A DNA stretch of 64,000 bases from Dermatemys mawii (taxonomy: Eukaryota > Chordata > Testudines > Dermatemydidae), in contig ML677333.1 of the NCBI GenBank assembly GCA_007922305.1, positions 16,452,676 to 16,516,675 of the forward strand. The letters are read 5' to 3'. Position 1 is the stretch's first letter; each line of letters begins with the position of its first letter. The notes beneath the pieces were generated by a model, which saw only the letters and a program-made list of their open reading frames with translations, searched no databases and had not been told where the DNA came from. The position numbers and the translations under genes were made by a program. Positions 1 to 11,079 of the stretch are shown here, piece after piece.

Positions 1-62
1 TAACTTTCCCTTATAGACAAGCCATGTATTGATGACAGGACCAACCATTTTTATACTTTTAC

Positions 63-1240
63 TCCTCAGAGAATTCTGTGCCACTGCACAAGTTCAGAAT
101 TTATGTTCCCCACAGATTTCTTTGCTTCCCTGCAGAAAAATTACTTTCTGATGGGAAAGCAAAGGGAAGCCACAAGTGTGGCCATGCAACCCTCCCAGCA
201 GTATGTTGTGGGTGCCCAGGGCAGCTGGCAGAGTGGTAAATCACTGTAGGGAAGAGGGTAGACTGGAGAAGAGCTGGCTGGTGACTCCTACCCTACACCA
301 GACTCAGCTGCTACTCCCAGCTGGGCTGGGGAAGGTAGGACTTCCTCTTCCCCTACATGGCATCCCATGCAGTGTCAGACCTGCCCCCAGATTCCTCCCC
401 CATCTGTAGAAAGTTCTGCAAACTGTTCTCCCCACCCCTGCATTTTCTGCACACATTGCAGGATCTGCCTAACCTCAGTGCATCCAGACCCCCTCATATC
501 CAGACCCTCCCACCAAGCCTCACTACCATGCACTCAGATTACCCCCATGAGCCCCACTGCCCCTGCATCTGGACTATCCCAACAAGCCACCATCACCTGG
601 ATCCCTACCCTACCAAGCCCCAACCAGCTGTGCTTGGATCCCCACTCCCCCAGCATCTGGACCCCCCTATTAAGCCCCCACACCCAGACCCTTCTACTAA
701 GCTCTATCACCCCCATACCAAACCCCCTAATGAGCCCCAACCACTTTCACCTGGACCCTCCTGAGGAATCCCATTACCATTGCACTCAGAACCCCTCAAC
801 AAGCTAAGTGCATCCAGATCCCCATTGCATCTGGATCCTCCACTAAGTCACCTGCATCAGATTGCCCCACACAGAACCCTCTCAACAAATACCTGGATCC
901 ACCCATGTTAAGCCCTCCACAATTGGATCCTTCCTTGCTGAGACTCCCTGCCCTTACCTGGTGCACCTGGCATTGAGAGGCGGGGCCCTGGAGCATTTCT
1001 GGGGCAGGCCCGACCCTAGCACTGTGTCAAGATTGGTTGCAGCCTCACTGCTGTGTCTGTGTGCTGGGGGAGCTGCACAGTGATCTCCCACCTCTGTGCA
1101 GCCAGGGGCCTGTGCTCTCCAATAATATGCTGGAGCCTACATATTTATTTGACAAATAAAATTTGCAGAATTTTTGAGAATTTTAATATATTGTGCACAG
1201 AATTTTTAATTTTAATTTTTAATTGCTTTCATGATTACTT
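63..1240. mobile_element. Interspersed repeat with internal C-rich minisatellite
   Basis: The left edge (actcctcagagaattctgtg) and the right part (caaataaaatttgcagaatt, then cacagaatttttaat) resemble the ends of a repeat I associate with turtle genomes, with 'agaattctg' and 'cagaattt' as recurring end motifs. The middle is a degenerate minisatellite (separate entry). Open frames of 135 and 146 codons here are proline-rich translations of that minisatellite, not genes. I cannot assign a superfamily and the ends are approximate. Confidence 0.45.
430..960. repeat. C-rich degenerate minisatellite
   Basis: The phrase 'catctgga(t/c)c', followed by C-runs and 'aagcccca' or 'gagcccca', recurs roughly every 30-45 bases. 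The + strand is pyrimidine-rich with strong C over G skew. Units have drifted in sequence and length, so this is an old array. It sits inside the surrounding repeat and probably travelled with it. Confidence 0.65.
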
Positions 1241-1302
1241 TAAAATGCTTGATTTGGGTTTATGTAACAACCATGCTTCCTGTTAGCTTATTTATTCTTA
1301 CA

Positions 1303-2150
1303 AGCAGAGCCATCCCCATAGGACGGACTGGGGCAACCACCCCAGGCCTTGTGCTTCAGGGGGATGTGGGGTGGTGGTGGGCAGGATGGCCTGCGGGCGG
1401 ATAGTGGGGGGGTCTGGCACCAGAAGCAGGGGTCAGGCCTACACCCCACACTCAATGGCCTAGATGTTATTTCTTTTTCTTGCCCGCAGCACCCTGGGCT
1501 TCGGCTCAGTCTCTGCAGCAGCGAGTGACCCAACCCCAGCCCACTCCACTCAGCTCTGCTGGCTCTTGTCATCTCTGGTTGCCACAGGGTCCTAGTGCCT
1601 CCCAACCACAAATGCCAGGGCAGGCAGACCCAGGTTGACCCTGACCCTTCCATTTTCCAGCAGGACCCTCAACCAGCACAGGGGCCCCCTTGGCCCTAGC
1701 ACAGATGAGTGCCAGCCAGTAGTATCCATCATCCCTCACCCATCGCCAAGCAGTGGTGTCCTCCCAGTGCCTCACTCCTCCCCCTTCCCCTGCCCTTTCT
1801 CCCTTCACCCAGAACTGGGTGGGGTCCTCCAATGCCACCTCCAGGCCAGGGCCAGCTCTCATCGCCAGCTCTCATCGCTCAGGGTGCTCCATGTCTTTCA
1901 GCTCTCCAGCTTTGGGGTCTCCCTCCCTGAAATACCAGGAACTGGGATCCCACAACTCTCCTGTCTCCACCACCCACCAGGACTGGGATCCTCCACTCAC
2001 TGGCCTGTCTCCCTCCCCCTCCCAACCCCCAGAGAAAACAAATCTTAGAGCCCCTCCTCCATGCTGGAGGGTCCTGGGGTCCCGCAGCAGCAGGGCACAT
2101 ATAGGCCCTCCAAGAACCACCCAGTTCACAAGACATGGGCTCTCAGTGTT
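1303..2150. mobile_element. GC-rich interspersed repeat, 'gcagagc-tccc-cataggac' family
   Basis: It opens with gcagagccatccccatagga, and a related opening occurs at 60145 (gcagagctgtcccacccata). The body is a GC-rich, CpG-poor tract unlike the AT-rich flanks. Open frames on both strands (up to 140 codons) show no recognisable protein and are treated as chance. Superfamily unknown, right edge approximate. Confidence 0.45.
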
Positions 2151-2329
2151 GCGAATGTGTATTTATATTTTTTAAAAATCCACTGATGGTAGCGAGACCA
2201 TATGCACATGGGAAGTGAGTTTGCAGCAAGGATGTCCAAGAGGGTGGATTTCAGAATGTAAGCGTCATGACACTGATTATGAGTGGAGAGTCTTTTTTTT
2301 AATGATATGAACTTCGTTATAATTATAAA

Positions 2330-2421
2330 AAAGAGCTACAATATAATAATAATATAATATTAATTATATATTATAATATATAATATATATCATATTATAA
2401 TATAATATATAATATAATATT
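2330..2421. repeat. TA/TAA-rich microsatellite
   Basis: Runs of ata, taa and tata with almost no G or C. It continues on the far side of the short PLE tail (2511-2521), so the tail appears to have inserted into the array. Confidence 0.8.
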
Positions 2422-2509
2422 GCATCCGACAAAGTGGGTATTAGCCCATGAAAGCTTATGCTCTAATACTTTAGTTAGTCTTTAAGGTGCCACAGGACTC
2501 TCTGTCACT
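2422..2509 (+). mobile_element. Penelope-like family A 3' end with decayed hammerhead
   Basis: This is the terminal stretch of PLE family A: gcatccgac, aaagtgggta, ttagcccatg, aaagcttatg, then the tail 'ttagtctttaaggtgccaca'. It matches the 3' end of the larger element at 59269-59349. The hammerhead core reads CCGACAA where CUGANGA is expected, two changes at conserved positions, so it should be inactive. Stem II (GTGGG/CCCAT) is mostly kept. An 11-bp repeat TAATATAATAT lies on both sides, a plausible target duplication but weak because it is in TA-rich DNA. Confidence 0.7.
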
Positions 2510-3848
2510 AATATAATATAACAACATTCTAATTATACAGCTAGGCGCTATCAATATTTTACCTACAGCCAGCAGCTGACCTTGAAGTTCACTGTAACCA
2601 GATTTCACCTGTATAAAAAACGACCATACAGGCTGATTTACCCTGGCCACTGCAACCCCTCTGGACGGCCTTGCTTACAAGATATACTATCAACATTGCC
2701 AATATACATTCTCAATCTGACCTCCTCTGGAATTAACACTTTTTGCCCTCTGGAAATTTCATTTTAAAAAGTGTGTGTGTGTGTGTGTAGTGGGGGAGGA
2801 ATTAACTATGCTGTTGCTAGTGACATGCAAGCCAATTTAGCTGTTACTCTGTCATTAGTCTCTGGTGCTCGGGAATGTTTTAGAAATAGAAGCACCTTCT
2901 ATTTCATGAGATTTACTTGGATAGCTGGAAGGCTGCAAAAAAGGACCAGAAAAAGGAGATGGATGTTGTTTGCCATTTGCTTCAGTCCTTTGTTTATAAA
3001 AGCAACTTTCTAGCAATGTATGGCGTGTCCGCACAGAGGCAAGGTGTGTTTTCCAATCTGTCCTCGTGACATGCATTGGTCCACAGCGTGAACTCACATA
3101 CACTTTTCAAACAGGATTCTGTAGCCTATAGAAGCTTATAACTGAATTACTGCCAGATTTTCTGCAGCAGGCTCTCTCAATCAAAGATTAACATTACATT
3201 TTAAAAGCTTAAGGTGTAGATGCCTATTACATGGCAGGACTTGTTCATTATAGCTGAGTTCCTAAGTAACCATTTCAAAAGGGAAGAGAATGGTAACCAG
3301 GCTGGCAATGAGATTCCAATAGGTGGAGGTGAAGCAGCTGCCTTTCCATCTCATGCTTCCCAGTGTTCTCATGTACTGCTCTTTGTTATTGCAGAAGCCT
3401 CTTAAGTACATAATAATAGGTACAGCTTCAATCAGTTGTGACCTCCTGCTTGAGCTGGTGATTGGACAAATTATTTACTTACTGCAACTGCAGTGGGGAT
3501 TTTCTGATTCTGACAGAATAGCCACTGTCCTCTCTACACTTTACATGTTACTTTTCACATATTTTCAATATTCTGTTCGCAATTTAACAGGAGCCAAGCT
3601 TTGCCCCCAGTGGTTAAATTCACTACAGTACTCGGTGTCTCAGTTGCAGCATCTAGCCAAATGACGACTGGAGGTGTTATAGAAACATGCTAACCTATGA
3701 GCAGTCACAGAAGTAAATCAATCCATTGATGCTATTTTTGCAAAAAAACTAACTTGCATATAATTTTTCATAGAGATGTACAGAAACAGTAACAAGCAAT
3801 GCATCGTAGGCAATCTAGTAGCCCTTGTTAGGATAGCACTGCTCACCC
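2510..3848. other. No recognised feature apart from a short (TG)n
   Basis: Unique-looking AT-rich sequence. A (gt)n run lies at about 2771-2789. A 113-codon open frame at 3323-3664 (+) has no family motif I recognise and no visible exon boundaries; treated as chance. Confidence 0.4.
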
Positions 3849-3854
3849 TTGCTA

Positions 3855-4140
3855 AGGGAAGGGGCTGCTAAAGGTGTCCTAAACACTGCCTGCCCTATAA
3901 CATCTGGCCAGACTACCATGGCTGGCATATCATCCTACAGTGGTGAAAAAACAATAAAGAAGAAAAGACTCACCCTAGGAGCATGGAATGTCTGCACCCT
4001 TATGGACGGAGGTGATACACAAAGGCCTGAGAGAAGAACAGACCTTGTTTACAGAGAACTTGCCTGCTACAAATTGATATTGCTGCACTGAGACCAGACT
4101 GGTCGGAGAAATTACCCTGTGAATACAATTTCTTTAACAT
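3855..4140 (+). pseudogene. LINE endonuclease N-terminal fragment (EEP/APE type)
   Basis: The 80-codon frame starting at 3849 contains 'LTLGAWNVCTLMD' and then 'RPERRTDLVYRELACY'. This is the opening block of an exonuclease-endonuclease-phosphatase domain as found in RTE-type LINEs and CFDP2-like retroelement proteins ('TWNVRTL...RPERRTALVARELARY'). The frame stops at 4089-4091, before the catalytic residues, and similarity fades by about 4140. It looks unlike the CR1 endonuclease and probably comes from a different LINE clade. A dead fragment. Confidence 0.6.
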
Positions 4141-4245
4141 TGATGTATGGCCTCGTGCTGTAATAGTTGCCGTGCCTTTTTGTAATATATCCTCAGTTGT
4201 TCCTTCACCTGACATGCCTATCCAAGTAGTATAACCATCTCCCAC

Positions 4246-4765
4246 CTTTCTCTCTAACCCAGATTAGCAGACACCGACAGGGGAGAGGGGAAACACTCTG
4301 CGACTAGGGTCATGAGGGACAGAAAGGGCAAGATATGATGAGATTCGGAGGTGGATAAAAAGGGGGCAGCCATCTCCAGGAAGGTTGAAGGGCTTTCCCT
4401 CCAGGTCCTTCTCCTGCTCCCTGGCCAAATCCTGGACACTACGGCAGCCACTCCAGGCCCTGTGGATCCCACTCCTACCTCTACCCCCACTCCAGGGCAG
4501 GGTACTCGTCTCCCTTACTTCCCCTCTCCAGTTCAGCTGCTCCTGTATACCAGCATTTGTGCTCCTCCTCTTGATGCTCCAGGGGATCCTTGACAATGAG
4601 CTCTGTGTCTTACTTGATTTTCATCTGCTCCTTAGGAAGGTTGATTCTGTTTCAGTTCATTATGGGCAGCTGGTCTAAAGTACTTTGCACAGTGCTGTCC
4701 TATCATGTGACAATGGCTAAGAATCACAGAAAGAATCACTTTCTCCTACTGTTGAACACGGAACT
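4246..4765. other. No recognised feature
   Basis: C-rich tract around 4400-4600 and otherwise plain AT-rich sequence. Short open frames on both strands show no family signal. Confidence 0.35.
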
Positions 4766-4771
4766 TTCTTA

Positions 4772-5049
4772 GGTCTTGCCTACATTACGGGTTATGTCAG
4801 TATGACTTATATTGTTCAGGGAGGTGAACAACATAAGTTACACCAACCGACCACTGGTGCGGACAGTGCTATGCTGGCAGGAGAGCTTCTCCCACTGACA
4901 TAACTACCACCTCTCGGGGAGGTGGTTTCACTATGCTGATGAGAGAGCTCTCTCCATTGGCAGAGAGCATCTTCACCACATGTGCTATAGCAGCACAGCT
5001 GTATTGGTGCAGCTGTGCCGCTATAGCACATCTCGTGTAGAATAGCCCT
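4772..5049. mobile_element. MITE-like element with internal fold-back
   Basis: Ends aggtcttgcctacattacg and cgtgtagaatagccct are imperfect inverted copies of the 'aggnctngnctacac' end type seen at several sites in this window. The interior has a strong inverted repeat at about 4981-5028 (tgtgctatagc...gctatagcaca around gcacagctg/cagctgtgc). Non-autonomous, no coding capacity. Confidence 0.5.
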
Positions 5050-5808
5050 GAGGGTAAGGAAAATAGTATTGCCTCTAAAGCTACTGGCTGAATTATTCAA
5101 AGATGACCAGGGGATTTAGCCACATAGCTCCCATTAGTTTTAAGTCTCTACTCAGCTTTCAAAGCCCCTCTGTCTCTCTATGCTTAACTGCCTTTTAAAG
5201 AAAGATAACCTTGCAAAAAGACTTCAATTCACTATCTACTTAACTGTCCCTCTTACTCCTCATGGTAGATAGTTGTCATTTGACTAGCTCAGAGATGTCA
5301 ATACTGGATCCACAGATCATTTTCACAATGAACAGTGTAATTGCTATCCTCTTTGTGCTCCTGCTCAAGCTGAATAGTGATCTCAGGGGATCTCTCTTGT
5401 GTCTCCCCTCCTCAGGCATCTGTGGATGGGCACATGAATCCTTCTAAGACCTTAGCCTTAATTATATGTTAATTATGTGCACAGGCTAATTGTGTGTTGT
5501 GTGAAAAAGTATTTTATATCCTTTTTTAAATTTGCCATCGTTAAGTTTCTTTGAATATCCTTTTAAGAAAGGGTTAAGAGACATTCCCAATTCTATCTAT
5601 TTTAGGTTTTTATACTGCTGCCCATCACTGTGGTATGAGAGTGCCTTCCATGTATCATCAATTAGCAACGGTTTATTTCCTAGTGAACTTCATGGAGTCT
5701 CCCATTTTGGGGTAAAATCTCTGGCGTAATGTTTTAGTTTTTGACAATTCAGATTTAGTTAATTTATTTTTTTGTTTGGGATTTTGGGGAAGAAAACTCT
5801 CTCTAAAC
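5050..5808. other. No recognised feature
   Basis: AT-rich unique sequence with no repeat ends, tRNA or coding similarity that I can see. Confidence 0.35.
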
Positions 5809-6815
5809 TGTGATGTCGTATCTGAAGCTAGAAAAGTGAAGTATAACCCTGAGGTCCTATTGTAATTATGTAAAGTGTTGGCCATTAATGGTGGTTTAGA
5901 ATCTTGATGGCTCCCATGGATAGGACAACTGGTTGTAAATGGTTTATTTATCTGCAAGCCTTTCTGTTTACATGTGGGCCAATCCAGGAGGAATAGAAAC
6001 TAGAGGTCTTACAGTGACATGTGACCATGTCACATGATATGGAATCCATCTTAGACTGGTACTTTTCCATTTAGAAGAAGGGGTGGGGACCCAGAGAGAC
6101 AAAAGATTCCCACCTTGTGCCAAAGCTATAAAAGGGGGTGGAGCAGGACAAAGAGGCACCCAGTCATGAGAAAGCCACTGCTTACTACCTAAGATGTCTG
6201 CTGGAACTAAGGAGGACTGTACTGGGGGAAAGGGTTCGGCCCAGACTAGGAAGGAGTCTAGTCTGTGAGAGAAGCTTATTGGAACATCTCTGAGGGTGAG
6301 ATATTATCAGTTTCTTAATATATTAGGCTTAGACTTGTGTGTTTTTGCTTTATTTTGCTTGGTGACTTACTTTGTTCTGCCTGTTATTACTTGAAACCAC
6401 TTAAATCCTACTTTTTATACTTAATAAAATCATTTTTTGTTTATTAATAAACCCAGGATGAGTTATTAATACCTGGGCAAGCAAACAGCTGTGCATATCT
6501 ATCGGTGATATAGAGGGTGAACAATTTATGAATTTTCTCTATATAAGCTTTATACAGAGTAAACCAGATGTATTTGGGGTTTGACTCCCATTGGGAACTG
6601 GGTGTCTGGGTACTGGAGATAAGTGATCTGCTGAGTGGTTTTCAGTTAAAGCCTGAAGCTTTGTGGGTGTGGGCCAGAACTGCAGCAGCCTAGTGTGTCT
6701 GGCTCAACAAGGCAGGGTTCTGAAATCCCAAGATGGCAGGGAAAACAGGCTCAGAGGTAATTCCAGCACATCAGGTAACAGTCCCAAGGTGATCTCGGTG
6801 ACCAAACCTGTCACA
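5809..6815 (+). mobile_element. Solo LTR of an endogenous retrovirus-like element
   Basis: A 1.0-kb block opening TGTGATG and closing TGTCACA (terminal inverted pentamer TGTGA/TCACA), with a TATA box (tataaaa, 6127-6133) and a polyadenylation signal (aataaa, 6423-6428) in the order U3, R, U5. No primer-binding site or internal coding region follows, so it is a solo LTR. The 5-bp flanks (taaac, aactt) are not identical, so the exact left end is tentative. The order of signals sets the strand. Confidence 0.65.
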
Positions 6816-8170
6816 AACTTTTAATGTGGTATTGTCAGATTTTTTTTAATTAGAACTAAACATTGGTGCTATGCACTAGACTCCATCTAGAGGAGTTAAA
6901 AAAAAACTGATTTTTCTCGTGCTTTCTGGTTTTTACTAGAAAGCAACTGTCCCCACCTCCACAAAAAGTTAGACTTTTTGAACTCTGGTAAATGCCTCTG
7001 TATTTAGCATGTTCTAATTCAGCTACCCCTGCTCCTGTTCATTTCAGTTTTGTAAAAAAAACCCAAAAACCTCTAAGTCAGCCTAAGGGCTAATGTTGCC
7101 ATTTTAGGCCCATATAAGCTTTTTTGGGGGAAGGGGAGAGTGTGGAGGGAATGGAGAAGGAATTTAGGGGAGAGAAGAAAAAGGTCTGTACTTTTTGTTG
7201 TTATCTCATCCTCCCAACATGCGGCCACATTGTCTATTTTGTCCTCCTGTCCCATTTTATGACACAGAGATTGTAAACTTTCAGAGGTGAGGACTATCAT
7301 ATTCTTTGCTTTTCTGTTCAACACGTACCCCAATGGGCCCCTGAGTCTCATAGATCCTACAGTAATAAAAATAATGGAAAATCTAGAACATTCACTTACA
7401 GGTTTAACTATGGACTGTCTGCTGTTACTCCCTAACAGATAGAAAGAAAAAAAAGAGTTTCAATGAGTTTAGACTATTCTTGTCCTCAGCATGTGTATAA
7501 AAAAGTTAGTGAAAAGGAGTTTAGTACTGGGGAATTTTGGGGCCATGGTTGCTTTTTCTGAAAGGGGAGTATAGTTAAAACAAGATGAGAATGGTGGCAA
7601 TAAAACTGAAGGTCTGGGGGTTATTTTTAGTAGGAACTGGAAATAGACTGTATATGCTGAGGAATAATGAATCAACTATGGAAAATAAGATTATGGGCCA
7701 GATCTAATGGATCTATGCTAATGTATACCACCTGAGGGTCTGGACAGTGGCAGAGCTAATGAGTTGGTGGGAGAAGGTGACCATCTCCCCTGGTGGTCTT
7801 TAAATATATGTGTTGCACCTTTTCAAGTACATTATACTGTTGACAAAAGGAAGGATATGACATAAATTTTCACATAGGGATTGAGTTCACATCTGCCCCT
7901 TACTCATTAGTGGCAGCTCCTGTCCCGGCTTCCTGCTCCAGGCATTTTGGGGTGGAACACCGGGCGATCGGTATGGTGCTGTGACCCCTTGTACCATGTC
8001 ATAATGCCCAGATGCACCTCCATCGTTACTTGACAATAAAGAAAGTGGCCGACAGGTTCATTTCTGGCCAAAGGTAAATCACCAGATGTTTACATAGTGT
8101 TCAGTAGTGCAGAATGCTAAATATAACCTAAGGGTTAAATTCTGTACCATCATGCATCCCAAGTAACTCC
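6816..8170. other. No recognised feature
   Basis: Unique-looking AT-rich sequence. A GC-richer patch at 7900-8000 (ctcctgtcccggcttcctgc) is unassigned. Short ORFs only. Confidence 0.35.
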
Positions 8171-8174
8171 ACTA

Positions 8175-8650
8175 AATTCAGCATTATTATTGTTACAGTT
8201 GCTCACAATTTTTTATGAAACATTTTCCCATTGGAAACTTTTACCAAAAGCAAAAATTTCCATGAGAAAACATCCATTTTGATAAAACATTTCAATTTTC
8301 TGATCAAGACACTCTAAATGAAAAATGTCATTTTGAATTAATGTTTTGAAAAGACACTACGTGTATTGTTCAAAATGTTGATTTGGAGTGACATTTTTCA
8401 TTTCAAAATGTTGATTTAAAACAAAATCTTGTTTTGAAATGTAATTTCAAAATGCCAATTGATTCAACAAAAAAATGTAGAAATGATCTATTCTGAGATT
8501 TTCCAGTTGTAACTTTTAAAAATTTTCTGTTCTGTGAAAAATTTTAGATGTTTGGAGTATTTTCTTTCACTTCACAACAGAAAGTAGTTTCAAAATGGCA
8601 AAAGTTTCCTGTGAAAACAAAATCCCATTTTTGACCAGTTATAATTATCT
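8175..8650. repeat. AT-rich fold-back repeat (aaaatttt family)
   Basis: Dense in self-complementary words (caaaatgttgattt, ttttgaaat, aaaattttc). The right end tttttgaccagttat mirrors the gagctggtcagaaa start seen at 39538. Left and right arms are roughly inverted (gaaacattttccc... against ...gttttcacaggaaac on the other strand). Relatives lie at about 9835-10330, 39538-40370 and 42220-42560. Non-coding, probably a non-autonomous DNA transposon. Confidence 0.5.
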
Positions 8651-8659
8651 CATTGTTAC

Positions 8660-9020
8660 TCTCTGATGTACCCCACAATGGCAATCCCAAAACACAGGGA
8701 AATTGAAACAGGACCCACATGTGGGTGGTCAGTCAAAACATAATAACCATGAACCAATTAAGTCATCAATAGTCTGAACAAAACATAACAGTTCAAATGA
8801 TGGTGCTGTAGCAACAGGCACTGTGTAACTGTACACACACAACACTATTAACACATAGGAACAGAAACTCTAACACTGAGTTTAAGAAGCAGAACCAGGA
8901 AACAAACAGGAAGAGGAAGCAATAAGCAGGAAGGCAACACACAAACCAATCATCATACTTACATTACAGTGGAACCTAACTATCCAGACTGAGGTAAAGG
9001 CCCTATAGTGCTACATACTG
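8660..9020. other. No clear feature; possible pogo-type repeat end
   Basis: Unique AT-rich sequence. 'acagtggaacct' at 8967-8978 resembles a Tigger/pogo end but no partner end was found. Confidence 0.3.
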
Positions 9021-9087
9021 TACCTATACATAGAAGAGGACAGTCCCTGCCCCAGACAGCTGACAATCTACATAGACATAGTAGTAG

Positions 9088-9240
9088 TAGTAGTATGTAT
9101 ATTCCCACTTTACAGATGTAGAGCTGAGACATTACCTGACTTCTGAAGGGCACACAAGACCTTTGTGGCAGAAGCAGGAATTGAACCCAGATTGCCCAAC
9201 CTCTTATGCAGAACTTTAACCACACTAGGTTAGATGGAGT
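9088..9240 (-). repeat. MIR-like SINE relic
   Basis: Contains 'ttcccactttacagatgta', 'gagctgagacattacctgac', 'cacacaagac' and 'caggaattgaacccag' in the order expected for the reverse complement of MIR (tail, core, then tRNA-derived region). A (tag)n run at 9079-9095 sits at its edge. Diverged, non-coding. Confidence 0.65.
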
Positions 9241-9244
9241 GTAA

Positions 9245-9830
9245 AGCACAGAAGAACTGGACTGTGTTTATGTTGATTATGAATACTATTATGTTTTACA
9301 GTTATTTTTGTTATGCCCAATTGCACAACCATTGGTGGCTACTTGGTTTCTAACAAGAGCCAGTTTCTTGGACCACTTTGAACAGAAACTTCCTAATGCA
9401 TGGTTAAATGCACGATACTGAATGAGGTCATTTCCAAATACTTTCAATCTCCTGATAACAGTCTTTATAAATGCATTCTTTCATAAACCTCAGATTCACT
9501 TTTGTTGGTTCTCTGGTTTTCTGTCTTTTTTGCAAGCTGACTGTGGCTCATTTGGGGAACTGGAGCCCTGTTGATCAATTCTTACATATAAAAGATTGTC
9601 AGCAAACATATTTTTCAAGTGTTCTAATAGTCTAAAAAAAGAAGCCTCTTTCCCATAAAAACAGCAGTGCTTGGCAGTGCCTGGTGTAGGAAACCACATC
9701 TCGACTCCAAGTCCAAAATGCTGACCTGACACCATTAGGGTGTAGCCTGAACTCTGTCTCTGGTTTATTTCATATGAAGATTTTAACTCTCTCACTTCTA
9801 ACTGGAGCTACGTAAATAAAGGGATTTGTT
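9245..9830. other. No recognised feature
   Basis: A 99-codon reverse-strand open frame (9496-9795) shows no known family and no coding context; left unassigned. Confidence 0.3.
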
Positions 9831-9834
9831 GGTT

Positions 9835-10330
9835 CACTGGCAGTTTCAAAAAATCAAACCAAAATTTTGATTCATATTGAACCAAACCAACATTTTCCAG
9901 AATTTTTGGTGAATTGAAGAGATTGGAAAAAGCCTCATTTTAGGTTGACCAAAACATTTATCTTGGGTATTTTTATTAAAATCAAATGAAATGAAGGGCT
10001 AGATTAACAAAACTGGGAGGGAGGGGGGAACTTGGGTTCAAGTCCCTGTTCTATAATGGGATTTTGAAACTTGGTCGCTTATAGCCCTTGTACGTGCCTT
10101 AACTACTGGGCTATTGGCTATGAGGGGCCCACCACCACCTTCTCCAGTTCTGTGAATGCTGTCTAAATCCCCTTGTGAATCTTGCCCCACACCCCCAAAT
10201 TGAAAGTTTTATGATGACAGTGCTGAAATGGGTTGTTTTGACATTTCCATTTTTTTCAGCAATTGAAATTTGCATAAATTCACAAAATGTTTTCGTGGAC
10301 CAGAATCTCCTTTTATTTAAGTTTTTTAAA
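9835..10330. repeat. AT-rich fold-back repeat with tRNA-like insert
   Basis: Outer parts carry aaaattttgattcat and gacatttccat-type words of the aaaatttt family. The middle has 'acttgggttcaagtccctgt' followed by 'ttaactactgggctat', the B-box-like and anticodon-side remnants of a tRNA-derived SINE head in opposite orientations. The same association occurs at 40044-40370. Confidence 0.45.
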
Positions 10331-10339
10331 AACTGTGTG

Positions 10340-11079
10340 AAAAATATGACCCAGCTCTGCTTTTGATATCATCATGTCAGACAAAATTTTACATTTCTTA
10401 CTCAGGACCAGATTCTACCATCTTTACTCAGCCTGACCCCAATTTGGGTTAACTCTACAGTTAACCATGGCCCCACGTGGTTGCTGGACTATTGAGAAGC
10501 ATCTTACTCAGCAATTTATTGTATTGAAATTAATTGAACAACTCACAGGAGTAAACTACTGATCAATGTGAGTATTGTGGAGATAGAAGAATTCTAGCTC
10601 TTAGTTCTTGTTACCTATTACTAGGCAAATTTTCCAATGAATGCAGAGTTTTCCCAAGTATAAATTGTGTAGAGTCCTCAGAATTTGCTGTCATCTTTGT
10701 ATTGTATTCAAAGAGATGCTATGCTTCCTTTATTCTTTTGAAGGAGTCTTTAGTAGTATTAGAAACTCTGAACTTCTGGGATTTGTAAATCATCACCTCT
10801 AAATAATAAAACTGATACTTCATATTTACATAACACAACACATTTCATCTTCAAATCACAATCCAAACATCAGCAAAGTAATCCTCCCAATTTCCCTGTT
10901 GGGTGGGTAAGTATTGGTACAAAACAATCTCATCAAGTTGAAGTTTAATATAAATGTTACAGCAAAAATATTTCAATTGCCCTCACACACACAAGTTAAG
11001 TCAGCTTTGGTTCTTTAACCATCAGGCAAAGTGGTATAAATAAGAATAAATCCAGTGAGGCCTAAAGAAAAGAAAATAA
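10340..11079. other. No recognised feature
   Basis: Unique AT-rich sequence; 'cacaacacatttcatcttc' around 10830-10850 faintly resembles an SINE tail but is too short to call. Confidence 0.3.

Noticed and set aside
357..807. Two overlapping forward open frames of 135 and 146 codons
   Set aside because: Both are proline- and histidine-rich translations of a C-rich minisatellite; stop codons are rare there because of base composition.
1753..2175. 140-codon forward frame in GC-rich DNA
   Set aside because: Competing open frames exist on both strands, with no motif; it lies in a dispersed GC-rich repeat.
3323..3664. 113-codon forward frame as a possible exon
   Set aside because: No recognisable domain, no convincing splice sites, and the reading continues into an ordinary stop without context.
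9496..9795. 99-codon reverse frame
   Set aside because: No family similarity that I can name and no neighbouring exon signals.
10020..10130. Possible tRNA gene ('gggttcaagtccc' B-box-like)
   Set aside because: No acceptor-stem pairing or A-box at the right distance; the same segment recurs in a dispersed repeat.
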